From Hippasteria phrygiana (taxonomy: Eukaryota; Echinodermata; Asteroidea; Valvatida; Goniasteridae): a stretch of 64,000 bases of DNA. Of the stretch, positions 33,511-44,420 are shown in pieces. Below the pieces are notes generated by a model, which worked only from the letters and a program-made list of their open reading frames with translations, had not been told where the DNA came from and made no database searches. The stretch's first letter is position 1. Each line of letters opens with the position of its first letter. The stretch lies in assembly GCA_037893225.1 (NCBI GenBank), contig JAZGUH010000088.1:1152501-1216500 (forward strand), read 5' to 3'. The position numbers and the translations under genes were made by a program.

Positions 33511-33751
33511 CCATGTTGGCTGTCTCCTAAATTGTCAGTATCTTTGTTCGGGTGGGCGCTAGTCAGAAGTCATAAACCCAGAATGCCGTATAGCCAGGGA
33601 TCACACCCAATTTTACGATACAACCTGGAAAGCGACATTGTGGGGATCACTCAATGAGGATACGACTTTTTAACTTATAATTCCTCAAACAATCCACAAG
33701 GGAAACTGACTAGGTAAATTTGAATACATTTCCAAAGTGAACAAAGAAACT

Positions 33752-33823
33752 GGCAGAAGCGGGATTCGAACTTGCGACCTCCGGGTTACCGTACCGGCGC
33801 TCTACCAACTGAGCTATCTTGCC
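33752..33823 (-). tRNA. tRNA-Thr-like pseudogene copy
   Basis: Intact-length minus-strand copy with normal A and B boxes. Confidence 0.45.
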
Positions 33824-34395
33824 CTTTTTAACTTAATTAAAAGATAATTCAATAGATTCCAGAGAAAATGTCAAATTTTCAGACCTACACTCCAGACCCA
33901 GGCGGGGCAACTTCCACCATCACTGAGACTAACTCATCAACTCCCCTGCTAAAACATTTTTGTCTACAATGGCACCTAATGCCATGTCCAATTGTCAATC
34001 AAATTGAGGTCGTTAAGTAAGGTTAACGATAATAAATAGTGTGACTGAGAAAGGCAATTGCTATCATGGGTATTATTACAGAGAAAATGTTGATATCTTT
34101 CATATGGTCTAGACCATATTATTGTGTTGTCCCAATATGGCATTAAAAAATGTAGGTACATTGCATTCCACTAATCCAGTCTGGTGTCCTGTCTCATCAG
34201 TGAGAGCATCAAAGCGCTTACCTATGTAGAAAAAAATGTTACCGGACTGTCTCTAAATCCTGGTTCACCAACACGGGCCACATTTTAGCTTTTTGCATTT
34301 TTCAAAGCATTTATCCATGAAAATCATCACTTCCATCCTGGTTCCGACTTCCGAGTATCATCACTTCAAGTTCACAAGAATACAACAAATAGATT

Positions 34396-36667
34396 TCATT
34401 TCTTGGGTTTCTTCTGTGGTGGTTCTTGATCTCCCTGTCCCGTCTCCTTGTGGCTGTTTGTATCATCATCATCATCACCTTCTTCTCCATCCTGTTCATC
34501 TGAGAATTAAAACAAAGGAGATGTGTCAATTAACCATAACTACCCCAAGCCTTGCAAACTCCAAAAGCAGGTTTTGTCAAGTTTTGATGGGTTCAGTACT
34601 GCAGGGCCTTGGCACCATTACTACTTTACATGGAGCTATGCCACAATTTGTCCAAGTCCAAAGAATGTGCCATAGGTATACTGCACAGTGTTGGATTTTG
34701 ACAGGTTGAGGAAGCTTCTTATAGTAAAAATACATAGGGGGTTAGGGTTAATGAATGTCTCGTGGGGATGTTGAGGTTGGATCGTATACTGTGTCAGAGT
34801 GGCTAGCTAGGTTTCCCTTGGCACTTTTATAGACAGGGAAATTTCCTTTATTTGCTTATTTCTCATTAGCCTGTGTAGTCTGATCACTGATTAACCACAG
34901 GTTGCCCTCCGGTCCAGATTTGAAATTTGAATGAAAGGAAACGAGGAAGAAGATGACAGTTTTATATGTGGGAGGAAAACCCCAGATAGCAGAGGAAACC
35001 AAAAAAATGAAGTAGCAGGTTCCCAAAGAAATTCCATGACTTTCCAGCCAAAAAATGAGGGTTTTCCATGACCAATTCTTACACTACACTTCCCATGTGT
35101 ATTGGTTATGTAAGTTTCCATGATTTTCAATGGCTTTTGGAAAGCTTTTACGTTAATACCCCCACGAAAATGGCTCAGAAACAGCAAAGTCTTGGAAAAT
35201 AATCAACCCTCCTTGATAACAACTGTCTAAAGACGTGGCACAACCAGTTATTTCAAGATTTATGTCTGCAAAATTCGTGGAAAATGAGGCAGAAATTAAC
35301 TTGAATATGTGAACACTTTGAGTGACTGTACAATGTGACTGCCAAAAACATCTACATGTATCTAACACAGTAAACACAAATTTTCCTCCCTTTGATGTAG
35401 TGCACAAAAAGTTCCCTACGAAAGTCTCAAACCTTGCTTAAGGATGTGTGTTAAGGAAAGATTTTACTTAAATACTCCACCAAAATCGGTTAGGAACAGC
35501 AAAATCTTCTAAGTAAAAGTATGTGCATAACCTGTTACTGTAAATAAACCTTTTCGACATTCTCAAAGCATCATGGGAACTGCATCAACCCTAACTGGCA
35601 TTAGAAGAGCAAGCACATTAGAACGGACGTGATTGGTCGCATTGGTCACATGTTCGTTGTCATGCTTGCAAAAATCATCTTCTGATTGGCTAATAATGTG
35701 ACATTATTAGCTGTTCTAATTCCAGAAATTTGCATTCATCAGTAACTGGTACCCTGAGAGGGATTCCCCAATTATTTCCTTTATTTTTATTGCCATTTAA
35801 AATTGATTTTTCTGGTTATTATTTTCCTTATGTTCCATGCAAAGATATGTGAAAAGGGTATCGCTCAACTCATGACAGATATTTAGCATAAAATCAATTA
35901 ATATTTGGACTGGTTCACAGTGCCATAGGTTTGTGTATAAATTACATGGTTTGTTTGGCCTCCAAACCCACAATGCATTGAGAATGTCGAAAAGGTTTAT
36001 TAAAGGTTGTGCCAAGTATTTCTACAATTCTGAACAGAAATGGATGGTTATTTTCCAAGATTTGCTGTTCCTGACTGATTTTGGTGGGGAAGTAGTAAAA
36101 TCTTTCCATTTTGACTTTCCAGTTTCCATTTAATACTTTCAAATTCCAGGATTTTTCATGACTTCCACGACCATGTGGGAACACTGAAGTAGGGACTAAC
36201 AAACCCTACATTTTTTGAAGTAAACAAACCCAATCCATGACAATATGCCTTAACGTTAGTGGGATTCGAACCAGGGTCAAAGGGGTGGAAAGGTGGGTAC
36301 AAATTTGCCGGGGTGGAGGTCGGAGGAGTAATGAAACAATCGAAAGGGCCCGCCCGCCGGCCAGGGGGGGGGGGCACAACAGAGAATAATCAGACAGCGC
36401 CCTCTCTCGATACGTAAGGCACGAACCTTCAGCTTCGGAATTACTGCGAGAGTTTTTCTGGTTCGACTTCGAGTTTGACACGTTCAAGCCCTTCTCAAGA
36501 TCAACTTGAATGGTAAGGTACTCATTCAGCTCCTGTTGTACTGTCTGCAGACATTCTCTTAACTTCTCATGTGTGATCTGCCCATCCGCACCTTTAATTG
36601 GGTGGCTAAATACCTGTTTTTCTCCCGATCTGAGAGTTACCGACGAGGTTACCATGGGGGCCGCCAT
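34396..36667 (-). CDS. GON7: GON7 homologue, KEOPS complex subunit (2 exons)
   Basis: Exon 1 is 36667-36427 (80 codons plus one base, donor AAG|GTTCGT). Exon 2 is 34499-34396 (acceptor TTCTCAG). They join as a GAT codon to give 114 residues. Residues 38-60 (CLQTVQQELNEYLTIQVDLEKG) correspond to the one conserved helix of GON7, LL..V..MK......L..LV in vertebrates. Exon 2 supplies the acidic tail EQDGEEGDDDDD and a basic end PPQKKPKK, as in human GON7 (100 residues, acidic tail, KRPK near the end). In animals GON7 binds LAGE3 and stabilises the KEOPS complex that makes t6A37 on ANN-decoding tRNAs. GON7 is intrinsically disordered and poorly conserved, so identity rests on the helix plus the tail that appears only after splicing. 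The 1.9 kb intron is filled with repeats. Confidence 0.75.
34510..36420. repeat. GON7 intron: dispersed repeat family B and a SINE-like piece
   Basis: CCACCAAAATCGGTTAGGAACAGCAAAATC-type sequence recurs at about 35155, 35475 and, inverted, 36060. It is linked to AATAATCAACCCTCC and GGCACAACC strings. Further copies at about 37150, 37490 (inverted), 47410 and 47670 (inverted) make it one of the commonest families here. GGGATTCGAACCAGGG at 36251 is an inverted tRNA-type B box. Confidence 0.55.
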
Positions 36668-36949
36668 CTTGTATTTTCCATCCTTGTTCTCAGGTCAATA
36701 CTATAGCACAGGCAAATGCGTTAGACTGGTTCCCACCCGAAATAATTATATTAAATCACAGCGCTGTTGGGAACGAGTACTCATTCGCTGAATGGATCAT
36801 GCAATGAATGACTGCACTACTGCATGCAGCCTGCCTGAGCCTCTGAGGCATTTTGTGAGGTAGGATAAATTTCCCTTAAACTTTGTCATGTAAATCAGCA
36901 TCAGCATGTGTTTACTTGGTTCCGAAATTGGGAAAAACTTTGCTTTAAT
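36668..36949. promoter_or_regulatory. Region upstream of GON7
   Basis: The start codon is within CCGCCATCTTG, a motif common at the 5' ends of housekeeping genes (YY1-type CCGCCATCTT). No TATA box is evident. Confidence 0.3.
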
Positions 36950-36972
36950 CATGGAGGTAGGATATCTCCATG
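36950..36972. repeat. Ultra-short palindrome, 23 bases
   Basis: CATGGAG, GTAGGATAT, CTCCATG. Same end as the 28-base insertion but with a T for A change and no clear flanking duplication. A one-sided relative starts at 37013 (CATGGAGGAAGGAAAACGG). Confidence 0.5.
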
Positions 36973-37111
36973 CTAGCTTGAAAATCCACTCTATTTTATT
37001 TTTAGTATTTAACCATGGAGGAAGGAAAACGGAGCTCATCGCCATTTAGAAATGGCAAATCTCACATGAGCTTAGACTCTTAGAGCTGGAATTTTTAAGC
37101 TAACCTCCATG

Positions 37112-37147
37112 CATGGAGGAAGGAACACTAGTGTTCCTTCCTCCATG
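37112..37147. repeat. Ultra-short perfect palindrome, 36 bases
   Basis: CATGGAGGAAGGAACACT joined directly to its exact reverse complement, with no loop. It lies at the left edge of a copy of dispersed family B (CTCCCACCAAAAATTGGTCA), suggesting insertion there. The flanking duplication is not resolved. Confidence 0.75.
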
Positions 37148-37316
37148 CTCCCACCAAAAATTGGTCAGGAACAGCACAATCTTATTTAGGAAATAACCAT
37201 CGATTCGTATTCAGAATTATGATGGCACAACCAAAGGCTTCAATTTGTCAAGAGATTTTCAGGAAATATAGAAAATGTACAAACGTAGGAGAAAGTTTGT
37301 GTCTTCTGTGTTAGAG

Positions 37317-37337
37317 CATGGAGGAAGGACCTCCATG
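37317..37337. mobile_element. Ultra-short palindromic insertion, 21 bases, 7-base target duplication
   Basis: CATGGAGG, AAGGA, CCTCCATG. GTTAGAG flanks it at 37310-37316 and 37338-37344, a perfect 7-base direct repeat as for the 28-base copy at 30586. Confidence 0.75.
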
Positions 37338-37349
37338 GTTAGAGATGCT

Positions 37350-38205
37350 ATATATTCTTGGCAGAGTGTATGGTCACTCATCATGTTCTGGCTGATTTTT
37401 TACAATGTATTTTGCTAACATAAATCGTGAAATAACAAGGTTGTGCCATGTTTAGACCGTTGTTATCATACGTAATAATCAAGGAGGGTTGGTTATTTTT
37501 CAAGATTTTGCTGTTCCTTACCGATTTTGTTGGGGGAGGGGGAAAGCAAAATCTTTCCCAGAATTGTAGGATTTAACATTGTTTTTGCTTCAAGAGTTTA
37601 TTTTTTCCAAAGTTTGTACTACATTGTAATTTTAGCTCAATTGAATTTGAACATGAAGCACCGTCATTAGTGAGTGTGGCCTAAGTTTATTTAGTTTTGA
37701 TTTAATACTCGTCTTGCTGTATTGTAGACCACAGAGGTGGGGCTACATAACTTGAACCCTACATCACCTTTTCAAAGTTTGGAAACTGTTAACCAAGTTC
37801 ATTCCCTATTTTTAAAAGGTGAAAAGTAAGATAAAATTTGAAAAAAAATAATACGTAAAACAAAATGTTAGCATCATACATTTAAAAAAAGAAAGGTGGA
37901 TACCCTTTTTATCACACTATGAACATCTAATCCCTTAAATTCCCATTAAAAGTCCACTTTGCTGTGAAATTAATCCCTAAAGGATGTTTCACAGATATTT
38001 ACCTGGGGCTTATAGCACTAATCCTGTAACGGTTTTTTCATGTTTTTTTAATGACCCTGGCCACTGAGGATTATCATTGGTCATACATAACGGTCAATAT
38101 AAACTCTCTATTGTAAACATTCTAAACACTCTGGAGGGCCAGGCAGCAGACTTGCCAAGCTCAACCACAAGATTATAATATGGGAGTTTTCACGGATTCC
38201 ACTAC
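37350..38205. other. Intergenic with family B fragments
   Basis: An inverted family B copy at about 37470-37560; otherwise AT-rich and without exons that I recognise. Confidence 0.4.
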
Positions 38206-38813
38206 GTTATACACAATCTGGCGCTAGTGGCTGAAGTCACCGGATTTTGTGTGTGTGGTCTGTACCGGGCCGGTGTACGTGGTTGGTGAGAAGTTTTATT
38301 CACTTGGGTCTTAACATTTTCCGTCATGTGGCGATATCTAAATGTATCCAATCCGTCCAAAAAAGGAAGCAAAAGAGAATACGATGCAAACTAGAGCAAA
38401 AATAAAAGACAACGTGTCTACAGACAAGGCTGGGAGCGGGACTTTGGCTGGCTTAGCTACGATGGAAATACGATGTTTTGCCGTGTTTGCTGCGAAATGA
38501 AACTGACCGGAGGGAGTGGAAGGAAACATTACCTTATCATTCAGTAATTTCTTTTCTATTTTATAGTTTGAAAAATCTCTTATTAGTTACAACTCTACTG
38601 AATCCTCCTGAATTTTAATACGATATTTCGGACACCGTAGGGAGTTTATCGTTAATGGGATATTTACAATGTCCATTAAATGTGGGCTAGTAAAAATGTC
38701 TGCGGGCTAGTAAAAATCCCAGTTAACTTGCCCGGTGGACTAGTTAAAAAAAGCTTAAGATCGAGGCCTGGTTATACACAATCTGGCGCTAGTGGCTGAA
38801 GTCACCGGATTTT
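38206..38813. mobile_element. Segment bounded by perfect 43-base direct repeats
   Basis: GTTATACACAATCTGGCGCT through CACCGGATTTT occurs at 38206-38248 and identically at 38771-38813. Between them lies a zinc-finger fragment (38359-38547). The repeats look like either short terminal direct repeats or a recombination product. Confidence 0.6.
38359..38547 (+). pseudogene. TTF-type zinc finger fragment of a ZNF862/hAT-like protein
   Basis: The frame reads KKGSKREYDAN, stop, then SKNKRQRVYRQGWERDFGWL, SYDGNTMFCRVCCEMK and GRKHYLI. The order basic segment, W...FGWL.YD...MFC.VC, then K.H is that of the N-terminal zinc finger exon in ZNF862/ZMYM-like domesticated hAT families. An in-frame TAG and a TAA show it is not intact. 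It is distinct in position from the dead transposase at 14851-16615, which lacks this part. Confidence 0.55.
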
Positions 38814-39255
38814 CATGGACGGCTAAACAAAGGACTTTTCTAAGGGTGTTTTCACGGACCCCTAATCTCCCTTAATATGTTTAAAAAAACAGTGAAAATG
38901 TTGGTTCACGGTAAATCAAGGGAAAAGTGGCTCTTTAACCCTAACTCCCTACATCATTTTCCCCGCATGTAACCTGAATCCTCCAACATCCTCTGATTTC
39001 AAAGTGTTAAAACTCCATATAACCTGAATCCTCCAAAATCCTCTTATGGGGATCATAGCATGAATCCTCCAAAATCCTCTAGGTCTTTTTTGCATACCCC
39101 TAGTAAGACAAAGTAAAAAAAAACATGTTTAGCGTCCCCGTCCTCTTCCGTTTTAGAGGCCACCTGGATTTAAGAAAAATTTTACCAGTGGAAATGAGGT
39201 GAAAAAAAAACTCAAAATGTTAACTGATCCACCGGAAAATAAAATATAAGCTTAC
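38814..39255. repeat. AACCCTAA/ATCCTCC-rich interval
   Basis: TTTAACCCTAACTCCC at 38935 followed by three degenerate copies of TGAATCCTCCAAAATCCTCT. Related to the TTAA-flanked elements at 41629 and 47215 but without a clear right end. Confidence 0.45.
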
Positions 39256-39441
39256 GGAAAGAGTTCCATATCCGGACATCACTTATTTTCCCTTAATATG
39301 ACTTAAAAAACAAAAAAGTGTAAATCTGATGAAGAAACACGAATTTAGGAGGGAAAAAAATTCAACTTATTCTTTGAAAATACTTGGCCCATAGACTTTG
39401 TGCATGAGGTATAAGTGATGTCCGGATATGGAACTCTTTCC
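39256..39441. mobile_element. Hairpin MITE with GGAAAGAGTTCCATATCCGG ends
   Basis: The left end GGAAAGAGTTCCATATCCGG is perfectly matched at 39441. A shorter relative (44030-44115) interrupts a family A repeat. Non-coding. Confidence 0.7.
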
Positions 39442-39521
39442 GTTTATTAAATTACAATCAAGTGTAGGAATTTCTGAAAACTGTTTGTCTGTCTTAATTT
39501 CTTTTTAAAGCCATTAATTAA

Positions 39522-39650
39522 CCCTATAACCCTCCAGTGCATGTTTGCTAGAAACCCTGCCAGATGCATACTTTGTCACATTGACTTGTGTGGAGAGTCC
39601 AGCAAAGTGGAGCTGTCAGCACAGATGTGCTGCGTCTGGCAGGGTTAGGG
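39522..39650. mobile_element. TTAA-flanked piggyBac-type MITE, copy 1
   Basis: TTAA (39518-39521), then CCCTATAACCCTCCAG. The right end GTCTGGCAGGGTTAGGG is followed by TTAA (39651-39654). The interior shares ACATTGACTTGTGTG and CAGCAAAGTGGAGCTGTCA with copies at 42718-42849 and 48984-49102. Confidence 0.75.
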
Positions 39651-39714
39651 TTAACCTGTTCACCCTATGTCTTTCCAATTTCAGACAACCATTCACTGAC
39701 GTGTTGAAGCCATC

Positions 39715-40089
39715 ATGGCCACTGCAGCCTCATCCCCCAGCAGGGAAAAAATGGCAGCCAGTGTATTCCAGCAGGAGTTACAAACGGTGGTTCACTGGTT
39801 CACAACATGGACCCATTACGAGAGACGGGACTTCCTTACAGACCTCGTCAACAAGGCAACCCCAGCGGATGTGACGAGTCTCTTTGAGGCCATGCAGACG
39901 CTCAAAGTGAGCGACAAACCCCCGAGTATATTCCAGTGCCAGCTCAAACTGTTTTCCGACTGGTTTGAAGAGTGGTCGGACCGTGAGAGGGACATCTTCA
40001 TACACAAACTGGAAGAGCTATCTCCGGAGTTCGTGAATGAGATCAATGTGCTGGTGCATGCTAGATTGACAGAACAACTGAGAACATGA
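39715..40089 (+). CDS. C14orf119: C14orf119 homologue (DUF4508 family), CDS in one exon
   Basis: 124 residues. Two related blocks are visible: VVHWFTTWTHYERRDFLTDL (25-44), then PPSIFQCQLKLFSDWFEEWS (69-88) followed by DRERDIFIHKLEELSPEFV. These match human C14orf119 (LHWFANWSGPQRERFLEDLV ... PPSIFECQLHLWDQWFRGW ... QER..F...LE...P.FV), about the same length apart from a shorter N-terminus. The molecular function of the family is not established. The ATG at 39715 is the first in frame and follows a plausible acceptor (AG at 39683-39684), so an untranslated upstream exon is likely. An antisense frame at 39778-40005 is a shadow. Confidence 0.9.
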   Translation: MATAASSPSREKMAASVFQQELQTVVHWFTTWTHYERRDFLTDLVNKATPADVTSLFEAMQTLKVSDKPPSIFQCQLKLFSDWFEEWSDRERDIFIHKLEELSPEFVNEINVLVHARLTEQLRT

Positions 40090-41624
40090 AGTTACCCTGT
40101 TACGATTTTTGAGCTTGACAATCCCAAAAAGGATTTCAAGATTGCCAGTTTCCCGAAAAGACTGCATGTAGCACTTCACAGAGCCAGCCGTTTCATCCAT
40201 GAAATCAGCCATGATGTATTATTTCTACTTTTCAATGGATGGTGTCAGCGTGCCGTTCACGTACATTGTACATTGCAGATTTGGAGTCGAATCCAGGGGT
40301 GCGTTTTGGGGGTCATAAACACTAAAACCAAAAATTGCTTCAATTGTCCCTAGTCGGTGATTTTTTTGGGGCATTTTTAAATAGGCGAGAATTACGCACC
40401 ACAATGAAATACTCGAATACCCAAAATGATTAACCAAAGAGAAGCAACTGAACCAGTTTTCGGTTATGACTGCCAAAATGTACCCCCAGGCAGTGTCTGG
40501 GCAATCCTGATGCCCATTTTCTCCATACTGTACATTTTATGGAGTTGATAACTGCTTGGAGTCACTCCAAGATGTTGCCCTGCAGCAAGGACTGCATCCC
40601 TACATGTACATTACTGTACTCAGTCTCAAGACGGTTTTAATCTCGGCATTATTGATATCTTGATTCTTGACAAAGTCATGTTGGTCTAGAGCCATGAGAT
40701 CTTAGCTCCACTGCTTTATGTACATGTACCATGACAACTTACCGGGGGGGGGGGGGGGGGGGGGGGGCAGAAAATCCTGTTCTGTTAGTTGCTGTATTAA
40801 CTGAAAACTGTTTCACACTATCCCTTCTTGCATATATATGTAAATGAAATTTTTCCAACATTTTCAAAAATCTTCTCCCGAAAAATGAACTTTAATAATC
40901 AGTTTCTCAAAGCTTACCTTCAAACTACATGTACATGTACCGGTACATATACCTTCCAAAAATCAGGGGTGAAATTTCTCCAGATTTCCAGATTTGTTGG
41001 TCCTTAAATTGTTTTTATTCATTCCAAAATGACCTCTGCAACCTGAAAGTCTTCTTTTAATTCTAATTTTTGAATATTTTGAACAGTATCTTTTGGTAGA
41101 AAATGCAGTTTTCGTATGCATTTTTCAGCAATGCTATAAAAATCAAATGCCTCCGAATGTTTCGTGGAATTTTTAATTTTCCTCAAATCTCACCCCTGAA
41201 AAGTGTAAATTTCGTTCCCAAACATTTTGTCCAGATTATACGTGTATCTTCCCCAAATATTTGTGGGGCTGAAATCTGTCAATACATCTGAAACAAAATG
41301 TTCAAAGAATACACACTTCTGGCTGTATTGTCTTAGTACACATTGGTGGGAAGTGGAGACCAGTGTGCTTTTCGTGAAGAGACATGTCTAAAACAGAACG
41401 AATGAGAACCCCAAAAAACTGTTTGGATATCTAGACCATTTTAATGTACATGCAGCATCAGTTATTATTGCGCACTCCCGTTTCAATGAGACAATGCACT
41501 GAATGGTAGTAATATGCAATGTTATAGTTTGAATCATGTGGGACAATGTGTACACCGTTTAAACGTAGTGTACACGATTGGTAATCCTCCAATTTGTTTT
41601 ACTGAATTATTACAAAATACTACC
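40090..41624. other. Intergenic, no gene seen
   Basis: Contains a G run at about 40745-40767. No exon or inverted-repeat element recognised. Confidence 0.4.
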
Positions 41625-41628
41625 TTAA

Positions 41629-41820
41629 CCCTAACCCTCAATCCTCCAAAATCCTCATGGTGGTTTTGGAGGATTTTGGAGGATTGAGGAGGAATGGTGA
41701 TTGAAGCACAGGAGGATTTTGGAGGATTGAGGAGGAATGGTGATTGAAGCACAGGATGATTTTTGAAGATTTTGGAGGATTGAGGATGGTTCCTAGCAAT
41801 AAGGGCCTAGGGGGTTAGGG
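41629..41820. mobile_element. TTAA-flanked element with internal tandem GGAGGATT repeats
   Basis: TTAA (41625-41628), CCCTAACCCTCAATCCTCCA; the right end GGGGGTTAGGG is followed by TTAA (41821-41824). Inside are about three units of roughly 55 bases built on AGGAGGATTTTGGAGGATTG and AGGAATGGTGATTGAAGCAC. Confidence 0.7.
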
Positions 41821-41824
41821 TTAA

Positions 41825-42110
41825 TAGACTAAGTTAATAACAGTCTCAATCATCCTGTGAAATGATAGCACCTGGTGTGCTGTCGTTTTCAAGAAAAGTT
41901 GAAATTTATATCGTTTTCCCACGATTGTTACACGTAACAATCATTAGAAATAGTCTAGTTCCCCGACCTGATAATTCCCCAACATCTATAAGTTGCTTCG
42001 TTTTGTCTAGAGTATGGTCAGGGAACCAGACTACTAGAACAGAATTTCTCTCTTTATGCAGACTACGGTTTTCCCCCAGCATCTATGCACACAAAACTTG
42101 AAACAGGTCA
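41825..42110 (+). repeat. Dispersed repeat family A, copy 2
   Basis: ATCCTGTGAAATGATAGCAC, CTGGTGTGCTGTCGTTTTCA and AGTCTAGTTCCCCGACCTGA match copy 1 (14580-14850). Confidence 0.65.
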
Positions 42111-42379
42111 GTGATACAGTATTTGCTAGCACGCTATAATATACTAACCGTCAAATTCATTTATTTCTCAAAATTACAGCAAAAGCCAATTGTGTTTAAA
42201 TTGTGTACAAAGTAATTTTTACTAAATTCTAAAGAATAGCTTAAATTTATACATGTACATTATGTAGATGGTAGTCACATCATCTAGAAGATGATTTTCA
42301 GTAGACCGTCTTTGGGCAAAGGGACCAGAGGCACTGCGGCAAACCCCCCTACACTTTCAAGACAGGTGCTTTGTGTTCT

Positions 42380-42640
42380 TTTATTATTTATTATTTAATT
42401 CTTTCTGGTAATGAAACCAAGGATTCCTCAAAAGCCTGAGGAAACCTATGGGAAGATGACTTAGAAGTGAAAAGAAAACCCCAGAATGATATTCTGGGAA
42501 AATCCATGGAATCAGGCAGGGACTGAAAACTCAATCCACACGTGGGCCCTGATGGGATTTGAACCCAGGTCACAGTGGTGGAAGGCGAGGAAAGTATCAC
42601 AAGGCCAACCCCCCAACCTGACTTTTATGTGCACTGATCC
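42380..42640 (-). repeat. SINE-like repeat with inverted B box
   Basis: GATGGGATTTGAACCCAGG at 42550 is an inverted tRNA-type B box. GAAGATGACTT...AAAAGAAAACCCCAG links it to a similar piece at about 34935-34990. The minus-strand open frame is typical of such repeats, not a gene. Confidence 0.5.
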
Positions 42641-42717
42641 TATAGAGCACTCGGGACCTCCAGCTTTAATAATGTCCCATCTGAAGTACGTGACACTTGA
42701 TGATTAACCCTAACCCT

Positions 42718-42849
42718 CCAGGGTATTTTGGCTAGAAACCCTGGCAGACGCATCAGATTGCATACTTTGTCTCATTGACTTGTGTGCAGAGTGCAGCAAA
42801 GTGGAGCTGTCAGCACAGATGCACTGTGCAGCGTCTGGCAGGGTTAGGG
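42718..42849. mobile_element. TTAA-flanked piggyBac-type MITE, copy 2
   Basis: TTAA at 42714-42717 and 42850-42853. Ends CCCTAACCCTCCAGGG and GCGTCTGGCAGGGTTAGGG; AGAAACCCTGGCAGACGC makes a longer inner inverted repeat with the right end. Confidence 0.8.
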
Positions 42850-42853
42850 TTAA

Positions 42854-43996
42854 GGGCCTGTCATGCCCCAGACCAATGCACGCCATGGTTTCCCATCCAA
42901 GTAGTTCCTGCAGTCAACGTTGCTTAACTTCGGGAGTATGCCACTTGCCTGGAACATTGTCGGCAGTCACAGTCCATCTAATGACTTTTAAGTCCTTGTC
43001 ACACAAAGCAATTTTTACAAGCAACTTGGAGATAACCAACAGCACTGCAGGCTAAAGGAATGCTTGGGAAGAACAAGTCTTTTTATGACAGTGTATTTAC
43101 AATCCTGAGAAAATGTGAATGTTTCTTCTTCTTGGAGATTGCCTGGAACCGATTGCCTTGTGTGACATAGCTCTTCGATAAATGACACCACCTGGCTAGA
43201 CAGGACTCTCAAAAGTTACTTGGTATTTCATGGCAGAAATAATTGCCAGTTTTATTGTATACCTAAATGGTTTCGTCCGACAATGTTGCACAGCAAAATT
43301 TCTCTACATAATTAGATTTGTATGCATTGAATACTGACAATAAATGAATTGCAAATCTTAATCACTATTTTCCTATGCGAGGAACAATTAATTACTTGTC
43401 AACAGGTACAGTGTGTAGTGCATAGTTAATATGAATAAAACATCCTGTGAAAACAATTTCTTTGAAATGTTTCCTTGACAGTAGTATAAAAAAAATGTAA
43501 TATCAAACAAATCACAAGGGACACTGCCTTGGAGGTACCCAATGGGTAATACACAAAAGTCATTCTCAAATAGCTATGGTTAGAAAGATTATTCAAAAGT
43601 ATAATATAATGTACACGGCCATCCCTCGAAAAAGCACTTTTGTCTGAAAATCATCCATGAAAATATTTCCGGGTACAAAAGTCGGGAAAAAGTCTCTGTT
43701 GGAAACCAGATGGTATTCATATTTGTTTGTCAATGTTAAAACAAACGGCGCATTTTCAAGAGATGGTAGGGTACAATATTATAATCTACTTTTTAACATC
43801 TTTCCCGCCATAGCAATTTTAGGACGAATGCTTTTTCCACCTCCAAGGCAGAGTGAACAAAGAAAATGAACAAGACCTGTGACCTCCAGAATCCCAAAAT
43901 GGTGCTCTACAAACTGAGCTATCCAGCTCTTCAGTTGCAGTCTCCCAATTTTGTCATGTCAATGCGTAAAAAATCGGCAATTGTTCAACTGTGTTT
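42854..43996. other. Intergenic; degenerate tRNA-like relic
   Basis: At about 43858-43935 AACAAGACCTGTGACCTCCA, then CTCTACAAACTGAGCTATCC is a worn minus-strand copy of the tRNA-Thr-like repeat. Nothing else recognised. Confidence 0.35.
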
Positions 43997-44420
43997 AAAG
44001 GTAATATGCAACATTTGCAAACATCAAAAGGAAAGATTTCCATATACGGCCATCACTTCTTTGAAAATACTTTGTGCACAAGGTCCAAGTGATGGCCGGA
44101 TATGGAACTCTTTCCCATTAAAAAACCAAACTACCGAATTATTATGAAATACCTTACTTGACTAAGTAAATAATAGTCTCAAGCATCCTGTAAAATCATG
44201 GCACCTGGTGTGCTGTCATTTTTAGGAAAAGTGGAATTTTTGTGTCGATGTCCAGCGACAATCGTTGGAAATAGTCTACCTGATATTTCCCCGTCTATAA
44301 ATTGCTCCCTTTTAAGTAGGGTCAGGGAACCAGACTAGAAGAACATTATTTTTCTTCTGTTTCCTCTGTTTTGCCAACATCTATGCACACAAATTTGCTA
44401 TAAAATACTAACCAGTAACC
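43997..44420 (+). repeat. Dispersed repeat family A, copy 3, interrupted by a hairpin MITE
   Basis: Family A strings (GCAACATTTGCAAACATCAAA ... AACTACCGAATTATTATGAA ... AGCATCCTGTAAAATCATGG) are split by GGAAAGATTTCCATATACGG...GGAACTCTTTCC (44030-44115). Confidence 0.65.

Larger units (their letters stand above)
33205..33860. mobile_element. tRNA-bearing fold-back element (three tRNA-Thr-like copies)
   Basis: Inverted units share AAAGATACTGACAATTTGG, a tRNA-like sequence, TTTGTTCACTTTGAAAATGT and TCAGTTTCCCTTGTGGATTG. tRNA-like copies lie at 33252-33324 (+), 33434-33510 (-, with a small insertion) and 33752-33823 (-). The spacer carries ACCCAGAATGCCGTATAGCC. Related copies are at 46196-46510 and 53553-54030, and a tRNA-less piece at about 47930-48120. 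Confidence 0.75.

Noticed and set aside
41625..41650. Interstitial telomere (AACCCTAACCC)
   Set aside because: Only one or two units, always at the ends of TTAA-flanked elements, so they are terminal repeats and not telomeric arrays.
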